Positions 44,545 through 55,010 of a DNA stretch of 64,000 bases are shown here, one piece after another (within the stretch, counting starts at the first letter, position 1; every line of letters begins with the position of its first letter). The position numbers and the translations under genes are program-made. A model generated the notes under the pieces. That model saw only the letters and a program-made list of their open reading frames with translations, ran no database searches and was not told where the DNA came from. Source of the stretch: Carex sylvatica (lineage: Eukaryota > Streptophyta > Magnoliopsida > Poales > Cyperaceae); assembly GCA_964058845.1 (NCBI GenBank), contig CAXKVR010000238.1, forward strand, positions 1-64,000, read 5' to 3'.

Positions 44545-47500
44545 AAATTGAAAGTTATCAACTTTCTAGAAAATTGATAAACATAAACTAATACTTCAAA
44601 TTTAGTTTTGTTACCACAATACTTAAAAAGAGTAGAACTAGGGTGTTCTTAAGTTCACCAAGTCACTTGGTGAGTTTGACTAAAACCTATCGAATTGTTT
44701 TTAAACGATGAATTCAAACTGTTGAAATCCTTCTACCTTATGAGTAATGCGTTAAATGTGAAAATTTTAAAGTTTCAAATTAATTTAATATAAAATCAAG
44801 TTGTCAAAATTAGAAGGTTTATAAATTAATTTTAATGTATTTATTTTTTGTACGTCCTTTGACCACTTAACGCTAATTAATTTTAAATTTTAAATTTTTT
44901 GCATATAAATACATCACTCATAAGGTAAAAAAATTTCAATGGTTTTAATTTATTATTTGAAGCCTAATAGATTTTAAAATTGAGTTCATCAAATATCTTG
45001 GTAAACTTAAGAACACCCTAGTTCTACTCTACTTAAAATATTAAGATATAATACATAAGAGCTTTCCATTTACCATCAGTAAAACTTCACCATGTAGTGT
45101 AGTCCACAGTAACTCGTTACACAAATTGATCTAAAATATCCATAACATGAATTGAACAAGGAGGGAAGAGATAGACTAACGTGGCAACCGCGGATAAACA
45201 CGTGGCGCGTCGGTACGGACAAACGGTGAGGCTCTCATTCAGCACCTCAATTGCTTGCTGGCAGACAAATGGGTTGGGTTGGGTCGGGTTTGGAAAGATC
45301 GACCTCTATATTGACAGCCGTCTGATGAGAATTTAGTGGGTCGAGATCGGGTATATCTAACCGGCGCAGTGCTCAGTGAGGCAGTGAGGCTGCTGGGACG
45401 TCGTGATTTCTCACCACGCTCATCCCGCCAAGTTGGTAAACAAAAACAAAAGAACAAGCATTGGGGAAAGAAAGGTGCGTGTACATGTGACATGTCCGTG
45501 TCCGTGTCGTGCCGAAAGGGGAACCGGCCACTGGGTTAGTGTGCTCATCCAAGCAAAAGAAGTAAGCAATAGATAAACAAAAAAAAAAAAAAGAACAAGC
45601 GTCGGGGGAAAAATGACACGTGTCCGTGTCGGCCGAGAGAGTAACTCACAATCTAAACTTAAATTGGCACGAATCTTAAAGCAGTAGTCCGGTGTATTAT
45701 CAAATTGGCTAGGATTATGATTGAATGGTCCGGATTTGAAACCAATTGTACATTACCGTAGAAAACAACAGCGTTTAGTCAAAGCCATTACTACTCTTTT
45801 GCTATGACACCAAAAGATAATAGACAAAGAATAACTATTTTTCTACGCTAACTCAAAATTTGACTTTAAATCCGAATCATTTATCATAAATTGGCACAAA
45901 TCTTAAAGCAATTTCGTGAATTTTCAAATTGGCTCAGATTATGATTGCGAGGTCCGAATTTCAAATTCAAATTTTACGTTACCGTAGAAAAATAACAGCA
46001 TTAGTCATACCATTACTACTATTTTGCTATATGTGACACCACAAAAGTATAAAAAAGGAGGGGAAAAAAAAAAGGAAAGAAAACTTGTGAATACTAAAAT
46101 TGCCAGATTACACCATACATTTCACCAACCATTACTGTACATTTAATTTTCTTTACTATGTATTGAGATACAAATAAATATAGTACTCAATTCAATCAAT
46201 GAAATATTTCCTCTTCAAATTCATCTCAAATTCTAACAATTTTGCCATGATACCAAATTTTTTTTTTAAATAATAAAAAATAAAAGAAAAAAGAAACAGA
46301 AAAGCAACCAGTCAATACTAATATTGCCAGAATAGAAAATTGCTGCTAAATTCATTCACCATTTACAAATCAGGACTGGGACAGAGTATATATCTATGGA
46401 ACTTGTTGAATATCTACATTTCAACTGTGAGATAAGAGGGGAAAAAAAATGCAAAACCAACTATCACCTGTATATTTCACCTCACATTACATTGCATTTA
46501 ATTTTCTCTAAAATGTATCGAAATTACACAGAATTTTCAACTATCAAATGAGCAAGCTGGTTAACAGCGTGAGCCCGAGCCCGAGCAATCCTTGCCATAA
46601 CTGCTGTCGTCGAATTTTCCATGGTGCAGTCGATTTCGCTGGTGTAGGATGTCCCTGGGCCCACTCGTCAGCTGCACAAATTTAAGTTCCATATCAATTT
46701 ATTTTTCCTTTCTCCTTTTATTATTTTTACTAACGCATTTGACAGAATAAATTTTGTAGAATCCAATAGAAAAATTAACCTGAGCTTTGAACGGTGGTAC
46801 CAGCAGGGGCAGGGGCAATGCCTGGAAGTGGTGACATGGTCTCGATTTCCGTAACTGTTAAAAATTTATGGCATAAATAATTACATTAAAAAATTGGTAC
46901 AATTCAAAAGCAGAACAGAAGTAAATGCTGCCCAAAATTTACTGATCCGGTACAAACTGGTATAATATAGTTAACTGGGCACTGTACCAGTATAGCAACT
47001 ACGATATTACCTGGTGCAATAACCTACACTATGTTACAAATCAGAAATAATGGGTGTAACTTTTTATGGGACTCTAATCTCTGATTAAAACCATAGCCAA
47101 CATCTGGTAGAACAAATAATGGGGTTTTATGGGACTTTCTGTAAGAATTGACTGATCGGATGCAAACTGGTACGATACAATGGTAAAACTGGAGTTCAAG
47201 AAGAGGCACTTAATAGATTTAACTGAGTACTGTACCAGTACAACAAAACACTACTATACTACCTGGTACAAATCGGAAATAATGGGGATTTATTGGACTT
47301 TCTAATCTCTAATTGAAACCATAATTAGACATCTGGTACAACAAATATGTCGCTCAAGTTTACCCGCTACAAGAAAATACAGTATACAATCTATTGGAAC
47401 AAAAAGGTTTTGTATACACACCAAAGACCCAAAAATGTAAGTAATAAAATATGAAATAAAAATAATACTGGTTTTGCCCCTTTCTGTCAGAAATGAAAAC

Positions 47501-47900
47501 TAAACAGGCTATAAGATGGTACAAGAAAACTCAGTATACAATCTATTAGAACACAAACGATAGCAGCATAAAAACAAAGCAACAAGCATTTAAATTTCAA
47601 GATGTTAAGATGGTACAACTAGACATCTGGTATGAGAAATATGTTGCTCAATTTGAATGATTCTGTGCAAATGTCGCTCAACCGGTACAAGAAACATCAG
47701 TAATATGCAACCAAATCTCTTCCTAAGACCATATTCATACACCCCAAACACCAAAAAAATGTAAGAAATAAAATATGAAATGAAAAAAATACAAGTTTTG
47801 CCCCTCTTCTCACAAAAGAAGACTAAACTGGTTATAATTGCTAAACCAGAATCAGGGTCACAAACAATACAATTTAAAAGAACAAAGCTAAATCAAACAA
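44545..47900. repeat. Segmental duplication, copy B
   Basis: Counterpart of 39990-42860 (landmarks are listed there). It includes LTPG exons 2 and 3 and most of intron 1, and runs on into exon 1 of the intact gene. The GGTACAATA-rich intron segment is itself partly repeated within this copy (about 46935-47100 and 47150-47350). Confidence 0.75.
44629..45029. mobile_element. Mutator-like MITE (401 bp) with 9-bp target duplication
   Basis: Left end AGAGTAGAACTAGGGTGTTC; right end GAACACCCTAGTTCTACTC. TACTTAAAA occurs at 44620-44628 and 45030-45038, a perfect 9-bp target duplication. It is absent from the matching point of duplication copy A, so it inserted after the duplication. An older copy is at 6825-7240. 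Confidence 0.82.
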
Positions 47901-48392
47901 AAACAGAGAGATAGCTCCAAAACAAAGAATCTAAATTTCAAGATTGCACCAAGACAAGAGACCTAAGTATCTAATTTCAAGAAAGTATATGAAAAGATAG
48001 CAATTAAAAAGAAATTCGTAAATACCTCGGCAGGTATCATACAACCAACGGACGGCAGTGGCAGTGTTGTTGACCCCACAAGAAGGAAACATGGCCAACA
48101 GTCTTCCAGTATCAATAGGAAAACCAAGGATAAGTGGGTCCCGAACGAGATAACACATGCATGCGGGCCCAGACGTCATGATGGTCTCGTAGAATGTGCC
48201 GCAACAGATGACAGATGGTGCTGTCGCTGCATGGTTAGGTGGGCCCGCGATGTAAGAGAGACACGGGGAGAGCGAAACGAGAGATAGTGCGCATTCTGAC
48301 GGCTCGCCAGGTGGACGAAGGGTAAGCGGTGCTGATGATGTGAGCATGACAGTGGTTGCAAGGAGTAATAGGAGAGAGACGCTGCAATGCAT
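46544..48392 (-). CDS. GPI-anchored non-specific lipid transfer protein (LTPG-type), three exons, 189 aa
   Basis: Small secreted lipid-binding protein expected to end up on the outer face of the plasma membrane, where LTPGs help move cuticular or suberin lipids (family knowledge). Exons: 48392-48026, 46854-46780, 46671-46544; phases agree (189 codons). Residues 1-20 are a signal peptide. The eight-cysteine domain follows: ECAL, LSPC, VICC, ACMC, FPSC and DTC give the C-C-CC-CxC-C-C pattern held by four disulfides. Exon 2 encodes a Pro/Ala/Ser-rich linker (PLPGIAPAPAG). Exon 3 ends in a hydrophobic tail (LLGLGLTLLTSLLI) like a GPI-attachment signal, though the linker before it (PWKIRRQQLW) is unusually basic. 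A decayed duplicate lies at 42000-42252, and a second LTPG lies in divergent orientation at 49622. Confidence 0.85.
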
Positions 48393-48509
48393 TGTTGTAT
48401 GGTTTCTTGATTGATTCTTGAAAGAGAGGAATAGAGAGACTGAGATTTCTTGAGTGGGTTTTAGAGAGGGGGGAGTTTAAGGGGAAGAATTGGGGTTGGT
48501 TAAGGTTTG

Positions 48510-48517
48510 TATATATA
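48510..48517 (-). promoter_or_regulatory. Candidate TATA box, minus-strand LTPG
   Basis: TATATATA about 120 bp upstream of the start codon at 48392. The sequence just upstream of it (48530-48660) has a second, inverted copy at 52443-52570. Confidence 0.5.
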
Positions 48518-49516
48518 GAACAGAGTTTGTTTATGTAACGGTTTAAAATAAATGGTTCTAGTTAGTTAATGGGCTGAGATATGATATCCAAACAGGGCCT
48601 TAATTGTTTTAACAGAATAAATGTTCTATGAATTTTTCTTTGATTGGCCCATTGGTTTTTTTTTTTTTTTTATATAACAATTAGTAATATTGAGTTTCCC
48701 TTAAAAAAATAAAAACAAAGAGTAATATTAGCAGGAACTCAGATTTTTCTAAACTACCTGATCGTGTCAGAATTGATCTGGATCATTAATTTATGTCTCA
48801 GCACGAATCTTAATGCGACCAGTGAATTTGTAGCCTGTTGGTCCTACCATGAGTTTGGTATTGTAATCAAACAGGGGAAGTTGACCAACCACATCTAAAG
48901 GTTCTCTTAGTACTTACTACAAATTATTTAAACTTGACCTCACACTATATCATCATCATGATTATTATTATTTTTATTATTCAAATCAAGGAACCCAAAA
49001 CAAAATACTCAATTTTATTAACAGACAGGTTGAAATTAAGTAACTTTTAAAGATATATAGCATCTGGCCAAAACTAAATACAATTAATATTAATATTGTT
49101 TAAACTTGACCTCCCACTATATTAATATTATTCAAATCTAGCTACCCAAAACTACATACTCAAATTTATTAATATATATATATAGATAGATAGACAGTGA
49201 TGCTACAATATGCTTTGGAAAGTAAATACTCTGTTAGTACTAGTAAATTATTTAAACTAAACTTCAACTATATTAATATTATTGCAATCTAGCTACCCAA
49301 AACTAAACACTCAATTCTATTAACAGATAGATTTACAAGGAATTTTGACAGATAGCATCTGGCCACATACATATTCTAAAAACACACGCCATCTCTATTT
49401 GAACTCCAATCAAACAAACATATCCTATTCTAACTTTTGCTAATTATTCAACTTGGAGCCGTTAGTACAGGTAAGAAATAGGTAAACCAAATACCAAACC
49501 CTCTCAAGAGCTCCTT

Positions 49517-49522
49517 TATAAA
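49517..49522 (+). promoter_or_regulatory. Candidate TATA box, plus-strand LTPG
   Basis: TATAAA within CCTTTATAAACAC, about 100 bp upstream of the start codon, followed by a CT-rich leader typical of plant genes. Confidence 0.65.
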
Positions 49523-49621
49523 CACACCATTCCTCTCTCTCTCTCTCAAACAGTAACCATAACACACTCACACAGTACTTAACCTTAATTAATCTCTCTT
49601 CAATCCTTTCTCATTCCAAAA

Positions 49622-50859
49622 ATGGCACAAAAACTACTTGTATCAATCGGTGTAACCATGACTATCATGGCGATGCTCTCGTCTCACGCATCAGCACAGA
49701 CATCGGGATGCATGACGACAATTGTTAGTCTTTCTTCATGCCTTAATTATATCACAGGCAACACCTCTACCCCCTCCTCCTCTTGTTGCTCGACTCTCTC
49801 GAGCGTTGTCAAGAATGAACCTCAGTGTCTTTGTATGCTCCTCAATGGAGGCGCATCATCGCTTGGAGTGGCAATTAACACAACAAAGGCAATGGAACTG
49901 CCTCCTGCATGTAAGGTCCAGACCCCACCTGTCAGCCTATGCAAAAGTGAGTACCTTGACCATTATTAATAATTGAATTTACTTAATTATAAGTGTGGCT
50001 ATGGTAATTTTCATATTATACAATGGTATGTGCTATGAACTCATATCTCTGTTTCTAAATTTTAAACAGTCGATCTGAACTATTCAATATGATATTCATA
50101 TGAAAATTTACTTACGGACCAAATTTAACATTTTTTAGATTTTTTTACTATTTTTTTAGATAAGTAGAAAATCGCTTGATTTGAAACTTTTGGACAATTC
50201 AAAAGCTGTTGTATTCTACCCATCTAAAAAATAGTAAAAAATATTTAAAAAACTGTAAAATTTGGTTTTTAAGTACATTTTAATGTGGATATCACGTTTA
50301 ATGGTTCATATTGACTGTTTGAATTTTGAAAATAGAAATATGAATCCATAACACATGTTAAACTGTAACATGCATACTACCATAGCATTACTCACATACT
50401 CTTTATTTTTTTGTGTGTGGGATGTAGAATGATGTTAATTTTTGGTGAGAATGGAATTGAATTAAAGTTTTGTGTGAATTTTCAGCTCTAGGAGCACCTG
50501 CTGCGGCACCTAGCACATCGATTTCACCAACTGGTACCACTCCATCGACCTCTTCGGCACCATCGGTACCAAGTTCAACAACCGGTATGTGACAACATTG
50601 ATCTCTAATTAATAAAACCAAATTATTGAGTAGCTAATATCGGTACTGGTAAGTACCAATCACCTGTACTAGAATGAACCCAATATTGTTGAAATTTTTT
50701 CTGACATATATAATTAATAAAACCAAATTTTCATTTCTTGCAGCTGGATCCAAAACCACACCATCAACCACTGGCGAGTCGTCAGATGCAATGTCGAACA
50801 AATCAGCTGTGATCTCTGTTTTATTGTTCGCCATGTCAACATTGGTTTCGATGATATAA
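49622..50859 (+). CDS. GPI-anchored non-specific lipid transfer protein (LTPG-type), three exons, 179 aa
   Basis: Second LTPG of the locus. Exons: 49622-49946, 50486-50584, 50744-50859; phases agree (179 codons). The signal peptide is residues 1-25, with likely cleavage after SHASA. The eight-cysteine domain has GCMT, LSSC, SSCC, CLC, PPAC and SLC. Exon 2 encodes a Ser/Thr/Pro linker (PTGTTPSTSSAPS), a probable O-glycosylation region. Exon 3 ends in a hydrophobic stretch (AVISVLLFAMSTLVSMI) preceded by small residues, a good GPI signal. It has the same three-exon plan as the minus-strand gene at 46544, so the two are old tandem duplicates now in head-to-head orientation. Lipid substrate and tissue cannot be read from sequence. 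Confidence 0.9.
49990..50395. repeat. MITE in intron 1 of the plus-strand LTPG
   Basis: Left end GTGTGGCTATGGTAATTTTC; right end ACTACCATAGCATTACTCAC. It shares core motifs (AACAGTCGATCTGAACTATT, AAAATCGCTTGATTTG) with the vicilin-intron family. Confidence 0.6.
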
Positions 50860-50996
50860 GTATATATAACATATGGATTGAGTTGTGGCTGTGAGAATTT
50901 GAAGATTTGTTGTATTCTTTGGCAAATTTCATTGCATATTTCTTTTGTTGGATGTGTGTTTTTCATGTACACATGTATGATATTGTTATTCTATTC

Positions 50997-51592
50997 ATAA
51001 GAGGAGGTATATATTCTGTGTGGGAGGTCACAGGTTTGAAATAAAAAAAGGACAATTTTTTTGTGGATATTAAATGGTTGGGTGGCTTGTCTTATTATTT
51101 TTTTACTCCAATCTTTACTCAAAAAAAAGTGGTATATATGAGACGTGCATAAAAATAGCTTAAAACAAAAAAATTGAAAAAAGAAAAACATTTTACATAT
51201 ATATTTCTCTTATTTTTTTCTTTACTTTTGTAAGTTGTTTGCATTAATAAATATATCACATAGTTTGAAGACTTTTATAAATATACATGAAATTGTGCTA
51301 ATTTATTACAATTCAATTCGAATAGTAAATATTGAAGAAGACATATCGTGTCGGATTTTATAACGACACGGCATGTCACTTGAGGACACACCAGTGGACA
51401 CGTCCAAATCAAATTAATGAACTATATTACTGTTACATCGTGGATTGATTAGATTTAGGTTTCCAACTCTAAACTTTCTAAAAATATTAAACTGATCTTT
51501 TAACTTTCATTTATACTTAATTGGTCATTCATTTATTTTATTTAAAAAAAAAAATCAATTTGCTACTCGAATAGTCAGTATCATCAAATCAA
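50997..51592 (+). repeat. Left arm of a large inverted repeat (596 bp)
   Basis: Reads ATAAGAGGAGGTATATATTC at the outer edge and CATCAAATCAA at the inner edge. The inverse of the whole arm is found at 52685-53280 with the same length and very few changes by eye. No protein family is recognisable; the matching short open frames at each arm are a by-product of the repeat. Confidence 0.9.
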
Positions 51593-52684
51593 TTTTTGAA
51601 CTATCAAAAAAAATTATCCTTCAACTTTTCTGAACTTGATAAAATTAATCCATCCGACTTAATTAGTTATTTTTTAAACTTAAAGGATCAGCATGTTTAA
51701 TTTTTAAAGTTTAAGAACAATTTTATCTTGAAAGTTCAACATTTATACCAAAGTGTAAACACTACGTACAAATAATCTGTCACTATCCGTGAGGATAGAA
51801 ATGATTATTACCAATGGTATACCGACAAAAAAATAATATTTTTGAGAATATCGCTATTATCGACAGGAGTATCAACAACGATACCGACAATGAAAAACAC
51901 TTTTACACTCGTAGAATCCTATATTAAGCTGAATTAATACCTCAGTTGCTAATAAGTCAGGAAACATATATTATTTTATTAAAATATTATATTAAAAAAA
52001 AATCAAATACAAGAAATACAGTCAATGTATATCTGGTATCAATTTGGGAACTTATAAAAGAATAATATTTAGACTTTTTTTTCTCTAATGAGCAATATTC
52101 ATTCTCTAATTAGAACAGTCAAGAAATGTAAATATTGTTTGTAGGTTTGTAAATGATAGGTTCTGTGTTGTGTATCTAAGAATTAAGATGCTGCATCTGT
52201 TTATTTTTTGAGTAAAGGTTGGAGGTCAAGTCACCTAACTATTTAATAACTTTGTTATTATAACAAATAATTTCTTCTATTCGGATTTCAAACCCATGAC
52301 TTTTTACATGGAGACCATGTGTTTTTGTCACTAGATCAAATGCTAGTTCTTGATGCTGCATTTGTTTATTTTACAGGGCCTTTTAACAATATTCTAATGT
52401 TTTATAGGGTTGAGTATATAATTAAAGCTGAATTAAACCTCAGATGGGCCAATCAAAGAAGAAATCATAGAAAACATCATTATATATCAAAACAATAAGG
52501 CCCTGTTTGGATATACCATATTTCAGCCCATTAACTAACTAACTAAACCAATTTCTTTTAAACCGTTACATATTTTCAAATAAGAATAACTTTTAGACAT
52601 TTTTTCTTCTCTAGTGAGTAGTGAGCATTTCCATTCTCTAGCTAGCTAATTATAACAGTAAAGAAATGTAAATAATTTATCTAG
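51593..52684. other. Spacer of the inverted repeat
   Basis: About 1.1 kb with no gene. It contains an inverted copy of the minus-strand LTPG upstream region (52443-52570) and two related segments (CTAATGAGCAATATTCATTC near 52088; GAGCATTTCCATTCTC near 52622), suggesting further local duplication. Confidence 0.6.
52443..52570 (+). promoter_or_regulatory. Orphan copy of an LTPG upstream region
   Basis: Matches, in inverse orientation, the sequence 140-270 bp upstream of the minus-strand LTPG start codon: GGGCCAATCAAAG, AAGGCCCTGTTTGGATAT, CAGCCCATTAACTAACTA and TTTTAAACCGTTACATA occur in the same order. No LTPG exon follows it, so the gene it once served has been lost or never came along. Confidence 0.75.
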
Positions 52685-53280
52685 TTGATTTGATGATACT
52701 GACTATTCGAGTAGCAAATTGATTTTTTTTTTTAAATAAAATAAATGAATGACCAATTAAGTATAAATGAAAGTTAAAAGATCAGTTTAATATTTTTAGA
52801 AAGTTTAGAATTGGAAACCTAAATCTAATCAATCCACGATGTAACAGTAATATAGTTCATTAATTTGATTTGGACGTGTCCACTGGTGTGTCCTCAAGTG
52901 ACATGCCGTGTCGTTATAAAATCCGACACGATATGTCTTCTTCAATATTTACTATTCGAATTGAATTGTAATAAATTAGCACAATTTCATGTATATTTAT
53001 AAAAGTCTTCAAACTATGTGATATATTTATTAATGCAAACAACTTACAAAAGTAAAGAAAAAAATAAGAGAAATATATATGTAAAATGTTTTTCTTTTTT
53101 CAATTTTTTTGTTTTAAGCTATTTTTATGCACGTCTCATATATACCACTTTTTTTTGAGTAAAAATTGGAGTAAAAAAATAATAAGACAAGCCACCCAAC
53201 CATTTAATATCCACAAAAAAATTGTCCTTTTTTTATTTCAAACCTGTGACCTCCCACACAGAATATATACCTCCTCTTAT
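52685..53280 (-). repeat. Right arm of the large inverted repeat (596 bp)
   Basis: Inverse of 50997-51592. The inner edge is TTGATTTGATGATACTGACT and the outer edge ends CCTCCTCTTAT. The homology stops abruptly at both edges. No obvious target duplication was found outside the arms. Confidence 0.9.
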
Positions 53281-55010
53281 TGTTTGTTTTTTAAAACTAA
53301 AAAAATGGAGAAGTTTGAATTCTACGAGATTGTATATGAGACTGCAGCAATCAGTAGAGAGAGCTGCAGCAAATATTGTCTGTCAACAATATTTCATTTT
53401 TTGTAATTTTTCATTCTAAATTTATAGTGGACGATTTGTACAAATTATACAGTATTTTATTTATTGATAATAATAAACAACATTAAATAAAAATGGAACG
53501 GAACACAATAATTGAGATAAAATAAACGCTTAGTTATCAACTATTTTATATACTATTAAATAGTAATATAACACTAACTCGATATCATTATTTTTATATT
53601 ATTTCTTTGACTAATCCAATTGCATTATTGATATATCTTTCCAATTTTTTAAACCAATCATATTCAATTTTTTTTTTCCAAATTTTCTCTGTACAATAAG
53701 TTTCTATTGTTCGACGACGTGCATGTATTATTTATTTTATCTTGCCTGAGATCATGCGGATATAATATATTATAATATATTTGATCTCTTTGCCAAGCCT
53801 GGAGATCCTTATTACGGTTTTGCCACTTTGTTTGACCCTCAAAAAGGCAACCCGTAAATTGAAGTAAATTTAACACGTGCTTAAGGTGGCGCTTCATGTG
53901 CTTTTGGGTCAATCAATATATAGGTGCACCTGGTTTGCCACGTATTACTCAAATCAAGAAATTTATTCGATACAAACGCTACATTCAATGTTGAAAGATC
54001 TTACTTAGATATAAAAACTTAATTAATTATTAGTTATATTGAAGTTAATGGTAATTAAAATTTCTAAAAATGTGATCTAAGAATATTGGCTCACCATCAA
54101 AATTTATCATTTCTGAAAAAATAATATATAATTAACACGTACATAACACTATTTAAATTACATTAAATACAACAAGAGAAAGGAAAGACTCATAAAAAAT
54201 TATGTCAACTTTGATCCAATGCTCTTGGGTCACCCATTGCCACTAGAGATTCAAGATTTTGTTTCTAGCTATCTTTTTTAGTCTATTTATTTCTCTCATT
54301 CGGTCCGATTTCTGTTGGCGTTCCGATTCTGGTTGGAGATAGAGTTTTCTCCTATGTGGTTTTTAATTTTGTAGCCTCTATGTAGCGTATGTTAGATGTT
54401 GTTCGTCAGCTGAGTGTGCAACATATGCTAGATGTATTTTTGCATGTGAATGAGCATATCCATTCTAAAAATAATATAAATTTCTTATTTGATGTGGTAA
54501 TTTCTAATTTAATTTGATGGATGTATAAAGTTTTTTAAATAATAAATATTTTTATTAAGAAATCAATTTCTAACGTGACACTATTTTTAACTCTTGTTTG
54601 CTGAAATCTCTATCACACTCTCCTAGTAAAATGAAGAAATAATATTGTTATTGATTTGACTAAGAAGAAATTAAAATGAATTTCAAGAATGAAGTGGGTT
54701 AGAAATATTTCTAACTTAATTTCTGTTATCTGCAAAACATATGTAATTAAGTGATAAGTAATTTATGAGATGCATATGTTTTTAATTACCTGGTTGATTG
54801 AAATTGATTGCGTGGTGAACCAGGCCCATTCAAATTGATTCCTAGGCGCTCAAATATAAAAATAGTCTTCTCTTCTATCTCTCTCAACAAATTCGAGGCC
54901 TCCCCATTTCCCAAACGCCTCACGGGAAACAACTCCGATTGAACAACCTCTTTTAGAGTTGGAACTGAACTGAATTGGTAGAAGGGTTGGTTACCGGTTG
55001 CAAATCGACA
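53281..55010. other. Intergenic region upstream of the potassium channel gene
   Basis: AT-rich. The last few hundred bases must include the 5' leader and promoter of the channel gene, but no core promoter stands out. Minus-strand open frames at 54786-55094 run across the channel's first exon and have no family resemblance. Confidence 0.4.

Larger units (their letters stand above)
48393..49621. other. Divergent promoter region between the two LTPG genes
   Basis: Holds the promoters of both LTPG genes. About 48900-49340 contains three degenerate copies of a segment with TTTAAACTTGACCTC, CACTATATTAATATTATT and CAATCTAGCTACCCAAAACT-like sequence. No coding sequence was found. Confidence 0.6.

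Noticed and set aside
50991..53419. Near-identical Phe-rich open frames on opposite strands
   Set aside because: They come from the two arms of the inverted repeat and cross AT-rich, T-run sequence; no start context or family resemblance.
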